Origin: JAFGPS01 sp964570855
Lineage (GTDB): Bacteria; Planctomycetota; Phycisphaerae; Sedimentisphaerales; Anaerobacaceae
Direction of reading: 5' to 3'
DNA: 19,506 nt
Assembly (NCBI GenBank): GCA_964570855.1
Contig: CAZMZR010000065.1
Coordinates: 1 to 19,506 of the forward strand
The stretch's first letter is position 1. Every line of letters begins with the position of its first letter. Position numbers and translations under genes: made by a program. Of the stretch, positions 1 through 4,808 are shown piece after piece. Under the pieces are notes generated by a model. It was given only the letters and a program-made list of their open reading frames with translations. It ran no database searches and was not told where the DNA came from.

Positions 1-33
1 TATATTTCATATATAAAAAGGGATTAAATAGAA

Positions 34-735
34 ATGAATAACTTATTTAATTACTTAAACCAAAACTCTGGGGCTATTACTATCATTTTTACTGCTGTAG
101 TAGCACTTTCAACCGTGGTCTATGCTTTACTTACAGCCTACTTAGTCATTGAAACCAAAAAGATACGTGAAGTTCAAACAGAACCACGAATTGAAATGGT
201 TATCGAGCCCCTTGAGGAAGCAATAAACATAATAAGACTCCGTATTAAAAATATTGGATTAGGTCCGGCAATTAATGTGACTTTCAACCCGAAAGTACTT
301 GGTGGGGACGAAGGAGCAAAAAAACTACTTTCTGAGTTCATGGATACAACTTTTTTTAAAAAAGGATTAAACTACTTAGGCCCGAGTCAGAAAGTATACT
401 CAAAATATACTGAAATGACAAAAGATTTTGAGCAAAAGATAAAGTCAATCTTTCAGTTTGAAATTACATATGAAAGCGTTACAAGAAAAAAATACAACGA
501 AAAAGCTTTTATTGATTTATCAGAAATGAAAGGTATGACGCAAATCGGAACTCCTAACCTTTACTCAATAGCTAAAAGCCTTGAAAAAATTCATAACGAC
601 ATCTATCATATCACAACTGGATTTAAAAAAATAAAAGCTGATATATATACTCGTACCGACAGAGAAAAGGAAAGAGAAATAATGAACAAGCGTATAGAAC
701 AATCAAAAGCAAACAGAAAAGATTCTAACTCGTAA
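34..735 (+). CDS. Hypothetical one-pass membrane protein (233 aa)
   Basis: I do not recognise a named family. Residues about 14-38 form one hydrophobic membrane segment, followed at once by a charged stretch (ETKKIREVQTEPRIEM), so the remaining ~190 residues are probably cytoplasmic. Residues about 70-90 (RIKNIGLGPAINVTF) look like a beta strand pattern seen in many uncharacterised N-anchored proteins of accessory regions. The C-terminal ~40 residues are strongly charged (Lys/Glu/Arg) and probably helical. The start is the first ATG, with a weak purine stretch (AAGGGA) some ten bases upstream. Base use is clearly AT-richer than the genes after 2377, and the gene sits beside a toxin-antitoxin pair, which suggests an acquired islet. 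No function is assigned. Confidence refers to it being a real gene. Confidence 0.75.
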   Translation: MNNLFNYLNQNSGAITIIFTAVVALSTVVYALLTAYLVIETKKIREVQTEPRIEMVIEPLEEAINIIRLRIKNIGLGPAINVTFNPKVLGGDEGAKKLLSEFMDTTFFKKGLNYLGPSQKVYSKYTEMTKDFEQKIKSIFQFEITYESVTRKKYNEKAFIDLSEMKGMTQIGTPNLYSIAKSLEKIHNDIYHITTGFKKIKADIYTRTDREKEREIMNKRIEQSKANRKDSNS

Positions 736-858
736 CATTAGAATACGCTCTATCAGAATTAAAGGTACGCGGTAAATTTTTAACATGCCTTGAATCAGGC
801 CAATAAGGGGGTATCTGAGCAAAAAAACTATAAAATCCTGTAAAAATAATATTTTTAT
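736..858. other. AT-rich intergenic spacer before higBA
   Basis: The spacer between the membrane protein and the higB promoter holds no open reading frame of note and no convincing terminator. It is AT-rich like the genes on both sides. Confidence 0.5.
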
Positions 859-887
859 TTGACTTTCTGCCGAAATGTATACATAAT
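859..887 (+). promoter_or_regulatory. Promoter of higBA
   Basis: A near-consensus sigma-70 promoter is visible: -35 TTGACT at 859-864, a 17-base spacer, and -10 CATAAT at 882-887. The expected transcription start, seven bases past the -10 box, falls at about 894, the A of the higB start codon. The mRNA would therefore be leaderless or nearly so. Confidence 0.65.
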
Positions 888-895
888 ATATACAT
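875..895. promoter_or_regulatory. Tandem palindromic operator of higBA
   Basis: Two copies of a ten-base site lie eleven bases apart: ATGTATACAT at 875-884 (a perfect palindrome) and ATATATACAT at 886-895 (one mismatch). They cover the promoter spacer, the -10 box and the first two bases of the higB start codon. One helical turn between two palindromes is the expected arrangement for cooperative binding of two HigA dimers. HigA-type antitoxins normally repress their own operon, so this is the likely HigA operator. Confidence 0.6.
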
Positions 896-1193
896 GCGGG
901 TAATAGGATTACCTAATCTGGAGCGCTTTTGGCAAAGCCATCACAAAGCAAGGAAGCCCCTTGAAAAGTGGGTTCAGGCTGTTAAACAGGCAAAGTGGAA
1001 CAATTGGTCACAACTAAAATCGACTTTCAGAACGGCTGATTTAGTGCCTGTAGGAACAAGAAAGTTTGTTGTTTTTAATATCGGTGGTAACAAATATCGA
1101 TTAGTAACTATAGTGAATTTTAAAGGACAGATTGTTATTGTTGAAGTTGCTTTAACTCATAGCCAATACAATAAGGGCAAATGGAAGGATTAA
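894..1193 (+). CDS. higB: HigB-family toxin of a type II toxin-antitoxin system (putative mRNA interferase)
   Basis: This 99-residue basic protein matches the HigB/RelE-like toxin family (the COG4680 kind). It has the typical start MRVI, a tryptophan- and lysine-rich helix around residues 25-40 (KWVQAVKQAKWNNW), the core FNIGGNKYRLV (about 61-71) and the C-terminal THSQYNKGKWKD. Family members cut mRNA at the ribosome. The toxin gene comes first and the antitoxin second, the reverse-order layout typical of higBA. The stop codon (1191-1193) lies two bases before the antitoxin ATG at 1196, so translation is likely coupled. No ribosome binding site precedes the ATG, and the promoter predicts a leaderless mRNA. 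Confidence 0.88.
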   Translation: MRVIGLPNLERFWQSHHKARKPLEKWVQAVKQAKWNNWSQLKSTFRTADLVPVGTRKFVVFNIGGNKYRLVTIVNFKGQIVIVEVALTHSQYNKGKWKD

Positions 1194-1195
1194 AT

Positions 1196-1627
1196 ATGGG
1201 CCTTGCCACACAAAAAATAAACAATCATACCGGTCGCATTCCTGCCAGCTTTCTTGGCTTACAAAAAAGTTTTTTTGTGCTTCGGCCAATTCATAAAAAA
1301 AGTGATTATCAGAAAGCACTTAATGTTGCAACCGAGCTGGCATCACGTGACGATTTGACTTCCGAGCAGGCTGACTATCTTGAAATATTGACGAAAATTA
1401 TCGCCGATTACGAAGAAAAACATTTAGAGATGTCAAAATACAGTCCTCAAGAGATACTAGAATTCCTTGTGGAAGAGAACCAAATGAGCGGCTCAGACCT
1501 GGGACGCATATTAGGCAGCAGAACTTTAGGGCCTGCACTTCTTCGAGGACAGCGCACATTAAGTAAAACACATATCAAAAAACTGGCGGAATATTTCTCG
1601 GTCAGCCCCGCTTTGTTTTTTGGTTAA
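1196..1627 (+). CDS. higA: HigA-family antitoxin with helix-turn-helix domain
   Basis: The 143-residue protein has an N-terminal toxin-binding region with the pattern of the COG5499-type antitoxins: YQKAL, then LEILTKIIADYEEKH around residues 60-76. A C-terminal helix-turn-helix of the Xre kind spans about residues 85-143 (SGSDLGRILGSRTLGPAL, then LAEYFSVSPALFFG). It should neutralise HigB and bind the operator at 875-895. An in-frame ATG at 1181 would overlap the toxin gene, but the Shine-Dalgarno GGAAGGA at 1183-1189 lies inside those extra codons and is well placed for the ATG at 1196, which I therefore prefer. Confidence 0.86.
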   Translation: MGLATQKINNHTGRIPASFLGLQKSFFVLRPIHKKSDYQKALNVATELASRDDLTSEQADYLEILTKIIADYEEKHLEMSKYSPQEILEFLVEENQMSGSDLGRILGSRTLGPALLRGQRTLSKTHIKKLAEYFSVSPALFFG

Positions 1628-1634
1628 AACAAAG
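1611..1634. repeat. Perfect 9-bp inverted repeat across the higA stop codon
   Basis: CTTTGTTTT at 1611-1619 and AAAACAAAG at 1626-1634 form a perfect nine-base-pair stem with a six-base loop that contains the start of the stop codon region. It is AT-rich and has no T-run after it on the plus strand, so it is a weak terminator at best. It could instead protect the 3' end of the higBA mRNA. Confidence 0.45.
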
Positions 1635-1859
1635 TCTCCGCTTGATCCGTCAGATTTCATTTTTTAGCGTCTTTTCTCGGTCATTTCAGCTTGTTATCAG
1701 AGGTTCATACAAACTATCTATACAATCGACTAATCTAATCTCAGATTTACGGCATGAACTACCAGAGTAAGTCGAATTCATGGTATTTTAACAGTTTTGC
1801 GAAAAAAAACTAAGCGGCGGTGACTAAAGGACAATTTGCATTAAAAACGGGGATTTTGG

Positions 1860-1887
1860 TTGCAATACGGCGGTTTTTGGATAAAAT
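1860..1887 (+). promoter_or_regulatory. Predicted promoter in the gene-free region
   Basis: -35 TTGCAA (1860-1865) and -10 TAAAAT (1882-1887) are separated by 16 bases. The expected start is at about 1893-1895, just where the first strong hairpin begins. No protein gene follows, so if active the promoter would drive a noncoding transcript. Confidence 0.4.
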
Positions 1888-1946
1888 ATGTAACGAACTA
1901 AGGATGGTTCGTTGTTCACCTTTTAGGGGTAAATAGTTCATAGTTC

Positions 1947-1985
1947 ACCCCATGAGATGGCGGCTTTTAGCCTATCTCACGGGGT
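1947..1985 (+). repeat. Long hairpin with a competing partner strand
   Basis: ACCCC (1947-1951) pairs with GGGGT (1981-1985). After one A-C mismatch, TGAGAT (1953-1958) pairs with ATCTCA (1974-1979), and the top is GGC (1962-1964) with GCC (1970-1972). A second GGGGT at 1926-1930 can pair with the same ACCCC, giving two mutually exclusive structures. Both GGGGT copies are part of a repeated GGGGTAAAT. Confidence 0.55.
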
Positions 1986-2043
1986 AAATCGAAAATCAAA
2001 GGGAGGGAATCCAGAAACAAATTGATGTCGAATGTCCAATATT

Positions 2044-2094
2044 TAGCCCGCCAATCCTTCGACTGTTGTTCAGGACAAGTTTATTGGCGGGTTA
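2044..2094. repeat. REP-like palindrome with nested hairpin
   Basis: TAGCCCGCCAAT (2044-2055) pairs with ATTGGCGGGTTA (2083-2094) over 12 bp with one G-T pair. The loop contains TCCTTCGACTGTTGTTCAGGA (2055-2075; arms TCCT and AGGA, then GA and TC). The loop resembles the widespread short intergenic palindrome of the CCTTCGAC...CTCAGGA type found scattered in many bacterial genomes. That resemblance is from memory, not from a search. Confidence 0.5.
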
Positions 2095-2103
2095 CAAAAG
2101 AAA

Positions 2104-2147
2104 CGATTCGACAGATGTAGAGAACTCTCTACAAATCGACCTTTTTT
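2104..2147 (+). terminator. Terminator-like hairpin with six Ts
   Basis: TGTAGAGA (2116-2123) and TCTCTACA (2126-2133) form a perfect eight-base inverted repeat separated by two bases. The stem can be extended by CGATT (2104-2108) with AATCG (2134-2138) after a bulge. Six Ts follow at 2142-2147. The stem is not GC-rich, but its length and the T-run fit an intrinsic terminator. No gene lies directly upstream. Confidence 0.45.
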
Positions 2148-2376
2148 GAAAAAACAAACCCAATGTTAATATGGGTAATATAGCACAAGTTCTTTGAAAT
2201 AAAAAGGTTATAGCAAAAAACATGTGCTCCGCGAAATCCGTGGTTAAAAAACAAAGCCAATTTCCCAACGATGGGGCCGATATGACAGTCTTTTCGCCTA
2301 AATAATTCTCACGCTATCAAAGAAGATTTGTTATCTTACCCAAACGGCTGATGCTATTTGAGATGGAAAATACTTT

Positions 2377-3087
2377 ATGAAGTCTTCGAAGCAAAAACTC
2401 ATGTCGGTTATTATGCCCGCAAAAGGCGGGTTTTTGTGGATGAATATCCCGGTGCTGGCCCTGCTGGCGGCGAATGTAATTCCCTTAGTGGGAGTCTTGT
2501 TCCTTAAGTGGAGCGCATTTTATATCGTGCTGCTGTACTGGGCGGAGAATTTAGCGGTCGGTTTCTACAACGTCCTAAAAATGGCTTTCGCCAAAGTCAG
2601 GTATCCAATCGAGCATTTAGGCAAGCTGTTTCTAATCCCGTTCTTTATCGTACACTATGGCGGCTTCACCGCAATTCACGGCTTCTTCATCCTGGCGATA
2701 TTCAGCAAGGGCGAGCAGGGCCCGCCGATGTCAGGCGAAAGCTGGCCCTGCCTTCTGGTCTTCGTGCAGATGCTGTTTAATATTGTAAAACACATAATGC
2801 TGACAATTCCGCCGACGGTAAGGTTAGGCGTCCTCTCGCTTTTCGCCAGTCACGGCGTCTCGTTCGTCTATAACTATATTATCAAGGGCGAATACAAACA
2901 CGCCAATCCCGGCAAATTGATGGGCCAGCCCTACGCGAGGGTCGTCGTGATGCACATAACAATCTTAGCCGGCGGATTCCTCTCAATGGCTCTTGGTTCG
3001 CCGATTGCCCTGCTGCTTGTCCTGATTGTGCTAAAAACCGCAATCGATATAAAATTCCATCTCCGCGAACATAAAAAAAACGCGTAG
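2377..3087 (+). CDS. Multi-pass inner-membrane protein, DUF6498-like (236 aa)
   Basis: The protein is hydrophobic, with about five or six membrane segments (roughly residues 24-44, 46-64, 82-108, 122-145, 150-168 and 187-222). The pattern YWAENLAVGFYNVLKM (54-69), the HYGGF motif (93-97) and the late GQPYARVVVMHITI stretch (183-196) are what I know from the DUF6498 family, whose function is unknown. Membership is by recall and is likely but not certain. The ATG at 2377 has only weak purine-rich sequence before it. Base composition switches here to the GC-richer style of the core genes. It is a single gene: the next element downstream is an independent promoter and riboswitch. Confidence 0.75.
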   Translation: MKSSKQKLMSVIMPAKGGFLWMNIPVLALLAANVIPLVGVLFLKWSAFYIVLLYWAENLAVGFYNVLKMAFAKVRYPIEHLGKLFLIPFFIVHYGGFTAIHGFFILAIFSKGEQGPPMSGESWPCLLVFVQMLFNIVKHIMLTIPPTVRLGVLSLFASHGVSFVYNYIIKGEYKHANPGKLMGQPYARVVVMHITILAGGFLSMALGSPIALLLVLIVLKTAIDIKFHLREHKKNA

Positions 3088-3110
3088 GAAATCGATTCTA
3101 AAAAAAATAG

Positions 3111-3138
3111 TTGCAGCGGTTTGTAGTTCACATATAAT
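3111..3138 (+). promoter_or_regulatory. Promoter of the TPP riboswitch-thi4 transcript
   Basis: -35 TTGCAG (3111-3116), a 16-base spacer and a perfect -10 TATAAT (3133-3138). The predicted start at about 3145 lies just before the riboswitch, giving a leader of roughly 260 nt before thi4. Confidence 0.6.
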
Positions 3139-3156
3139 CATATTCGAAAATTGAAT

Positions 3157-3250
3157 AAGCCAGGGGAGCGAACGGCCGGTTACTAATTACGGCCCAAGCT
3201 GAGAGTTGACCCTATGAACCTGCTCGGGGTAATGCCCGCGAAGGAAGGCA
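3157..3250 (+). promoter_or_regulatory. TPP riboswitch (THI element)
   Basis: All the conserved pieces of the thiamine pyrophosphate aptamer are present in order: CAGGGGAGC (3161-3169), a variable hairpin with GGCC and GGCCC arms, GCTGAGA (3198-3204), GACCC (3208-3212), TGAACCTG (3215-3222), and GGGTAATGCCCGCGAAGGAA (3227-3246). The outer helix GCC/GGC closes at about 3159-3161 with 3247-3249. TPP binding should lower expression of the downstream thiazole synthase. Confidence 0.95.
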
Positions 3251-3255
3251 AAGAA

Positions 3256-3306
3256 AGGTAAAAGTCAAAAAAATCTGTTTTCGATACCGTTTTTTACTTT
3301 TTACCT
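3256..3306 (+). promoter_or_regulatory. Linker hairpin of the riboswitch expression platform
   Basis: AGGTAAAAGT (3256-3265) pairs with ACTTTTTACCT (3296-3306), with one extra T. It lies between the aptamer and the terminator and may act as a spacer or an alternative structure. CCTTCG at 3304-3309 can alternatively pair with CGAAGG at 3239-3244 in the aptamer. Confidence 0.45.
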
Positions 3307-3317
3307 TCGACTTGTTG

Positions 3318-3349
3318 AGCACTCCTTTTGCAGGGGTGCTTTTTGTTTT
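3318..3349 (+). terminator. Intrinsic terminator of the TPP riboswitch
   Basis: AGCACTCC (3318-3325) pairs with GGGGTGCT (3333-3340) over eight base pairs with one T-G pair and a seven-base loop. It is followed by the T-rich run TTTTTGTTTT. Its place between aptamer and gene shows transcriptional OFF control by TPP. Confidence 0.88.
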
Positions 3350-3406
3350 GTAACAGATGCCCCTGGCGCATGCAGAATATTTTTTTAATGGGAAAGGGAT
3401 AAGGAA

Positions 3407-4153
3407 ATGATAGAAACAGAAATTTCCAGAGCGATCATCGAAGAATATAACAGGAAGCTGACCGGGCATCTTGAGAATGATGTGGTGATTGTCGGCGCCG
3501 GGCCGGCCGGTCTGACCGCCGGTTACTACTTGGCCAAAGCCGGGATAAAAACCGCTCTTATCGAAAGAAAGCTTTCGGTAGGCGGCGGCATCTGGGGCGG
3601 CGCCGCGGGATTCAATGTGGTTGTCACCCAGGACGACGAGATTCCGAAGGAGTTCGGAATGACCTCGAAAAAACAAAAGGGCCTGTACATATTCGACTCG
3701 ATAGAGTTCGCAAGCGCTCTTACCTACCAGGCCAAGAAAGCGGGCCTTGAAATATTCAACCTGACAGAAGCCGAAGATGTGATTATCAAAAGCGACGCTG
3801 TCGAGGGCGTGGTCGTGAATCATTCGGCCATTACACTCGCCAAACTACACGTGGACCCGTTCTGTATCGCATCGAAGTTCCTTATCGATTCCACGGGCCA
3901 CCCGGCGGAGGTCGTCCACATGCTTCGAAAGAGAAATCCTGAATTCCTGCCGAAAGGGATACAGGAAGGTTTTATGGACGTCACAAAGGCCGAGGCGGGC
4001 GTCGTGGAACAGACCGGGGAAATCTTCCCGGGCCTTTATATCGCAGGCATGGTGGTTTGTGCCGTTTACGGCCTTCCGAGGATGGGGCCGATTTTCGGCG
4101 GGATGCTCGAATCAGGCAAAAAAGTTGCGCAGATGATTATCGATAAAATTTAA
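3407..4153 (+). CDS. thi4: Thiazole synthase Thi4, archaeal-type (sulfide-using), 248 aa
   Basis: Thi4 makes the adenylated thiazole precursor of thiamine from NAD and glycine. The N-terminal dinucleotide-binding motif VIVGAGPAGL is at residues 27-36, followed by an acidic residue in LIERK (51-55), and SVGGGIWGGAAGFN (57-70) is typical of Thi4. At the place of the yeast sulfur-donor cysteine (CMDP), this protein has histidine: LHVDP, H148. As in methanogen enzymes, that points to a catalytic, iron- and sulfide-dependent enzyme rather than a single-turnover suicide enzyme. The C-terminal YGLPRMGPIFGGMLESG (221-237) is also conserved. The upstream TPP riboswitch supports the assignment. A purine-rich AAAGGGA lies about eight bases before the ATG. 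The gene converges with pgsA, with only eight bases between stop codons. Confidence 0.93.
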   Translation: MIETEISRAIIEEYNRKLTGHLENDVVIVGAGPAGLTAGYYLAKAGIKTALIERKLSVGGGIWGGAAGFNVVVTQDDEIPKEFGMTSKKQKGLYIFDSIEFASALTYQAKKAGLEIFNLTEAEDVIIKSDAVEGVVVNHSAITLAKLHVDPFCIASKFLIDSTGHPAEVVHMLRKRNPEFLPKGIQEGFMDVTKAEAGVVEQTGEIFPGLYIAGMVVCAVYGLPRMGPIFGGMLESGKKVAQMIIDKI

Positions 4154-4161
4154 GGTGCGAA

Positions 4162-4770
4162 TCATTTGGCCGCCGCCTGTTTCCAGGGGCTGCGCTGCGT
4201 CGCACGAAGCCCGGAGAAAACCGTCACGACTATCATAATTGCAAATGTCACGGTTGTGAACCAGTACCCCCACGTCGCCGTACGGACGTGTGCCATTTTT
4301 ACCATAACCGTGCCGATAGCGAAAATCTGTGTGAACATCTTGATTTTGCCGGAGGCGGTAGCGGCGAAGTTGATGCCTTTCGCTTCGGCGATATGCCGCA
4401 GCACCGTGACATATGCCTCCCGTGCAATCAGGACGGCCGCCACCGACCAGTGAATGAGAGCCAGCGTGCCGGGGCCGAATCCGAAAAGTGTCGGCTGGCC
4501 GATTACTGCAAAGCAAATAAACGCCCCGCAGACCAGGATTTTGTCAACGAGCGGGTCGAGCATCCGGCCGAACTTGCTCGTCACGTTGAGCCGACGGGCG
4601 GCGATACCGTCGAAAATATCTGTCAGGCCCGAAATAACGAACAAGACGAAGGCGATATCGAGAAAGAGGGCCTGATTCGCTACATGGGGCGAATAGAGAA
4701 TCATAACAAGAACAACAAAGGTCAGGACAAGACGACCCAAAGTCAATATGTTCGGAATGAGTTTTAACAT
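4162..4770 (-). CDS. pgsA: CDP-diacylglycerol-glycerol-3-phosphate 3-phosphatidyltransferase
   Basis: The enzyme makes phosphatidylglycerophosphate, the first committed step to phosphatidylglycerol, in the inner membrane. The CDP-alcohol phosphotransferase signature D-x2-DG-x2-AR-x8-G-x3-D-x3-D is complete: D51, D54-G55, A58-R59, G68, D72, D76 (numbering from the ATG at 4770). The start MLKLIPNILTLGR is the usual PgsA N-terminus, and several membrane segments follow. The frame stays open 40 codons further upstream, but that would run into the end of rimO. A GTG at 4776, two codons before the ATG, has a better-spaced AGAGAAG and may be the true start. It lies 38 bases after rimO on the same strand, so the two are probably one operon. 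202 residues is slightly longer than the usual 180-190. Confidence 0.93.
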   Translation of the reverse strand: MLKLIPNILTLGRLVLTFVVLVMILYSPHVANQALFLDIAFVLFVISGLTDIFDGIAARRLNVTSKFGRMLDPLVDKILVCGAFICFAVIGQPTLFGFGPGTLALIHWSVAAVLIAREAYVTVLRHIAEAKGINFAATASGKIKMFTQIFAIGTVMVKMAHVRTATWGYWFTTVTFAIMIVVTVFSGLRATQRSPWKQAAAK

Positions 4771-4808
4771 GGCCACAAGTTTACTTCTCTTTTTGATACA
4801 GTTCAATA

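Larger units (their letters stand above)
1893..2147 (+). ncRNA. Candidate structured noncoding RNA, undescribed (~255 nt)
   Basis: Between a promoter-like sequence (1860-1887) and a terminator-like hairpin with six Ts (2104-2147) lies a chain of strong hairpins and no gene. Hairpin 1 has arms AACGAAC 1892-1898 and GTTCGTT 1907-1913 with the loop TAAGGATG. Hairpin 2 spans 1947-1985 (ACCCC with GGGGT, then TGAGAT with ATCTCA, then GGC with GCC). Hairpin 3 spans 2044-2094, a 12-bp stem. Two ten-to-twelve-codon frames begin with ATG at 1904 and 1952, but neither has a sensible ribosome binding site. It does not resemble tmRNA, RNase P RNA, SRP RNA or 6S RNA as far as I can judge by eye. All of this is prediction from sequence; expression is unproven. 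Confidence 0.35.
1628..2376. other. Gene-free 749-base region rich in inverted repeats
   Basis: No plausible protein-coding frame is seen on either strand. The first part (1635-1855) shows only a weak inverted repeat, CATGAA at 1753-1758 with TTCATG at 1777-1782. The middle (1860-2147) holds a promoter-like sequence, three strong hairpins and a terminator-like hairpin, listed separately. The last part (2148-2376) is AT-rich with a minor hairpin at about 2228-2242 (CCGCG with CGTGG). No tRNA, CRISPR repeats or transposase remnants were recognised. Confidence 0.6.

Noticed and set aside
1904..1987. Two tiny frames (ATG at 1904 and 1952) as leader peptides
   Set aside because: Neither has a properly spaced ribosome binding site, and both are better explained by the hairpins they lie in.
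2185..2215. Sequence reading CAAGTTCTTTGAAAT, similar to the end of some CRISPR leaders
   Set aside because: No direct repeats or spacers follow, and no cas genes are present.
3212..3823. 203-codon open frame on the minus strand across the TPP riboswitch and thi4
   Set aside because: It is antisense to a textbook riboswitch and a clear Thi4 gene, and its translation resembles no protein I know.
4288..4767. 159-codon plus-strand frame opposite pgsA
   Set aside because: The complete CDP-alcohol phosphotransferase signature is on the other strand, and this frame has no recognisable domain.
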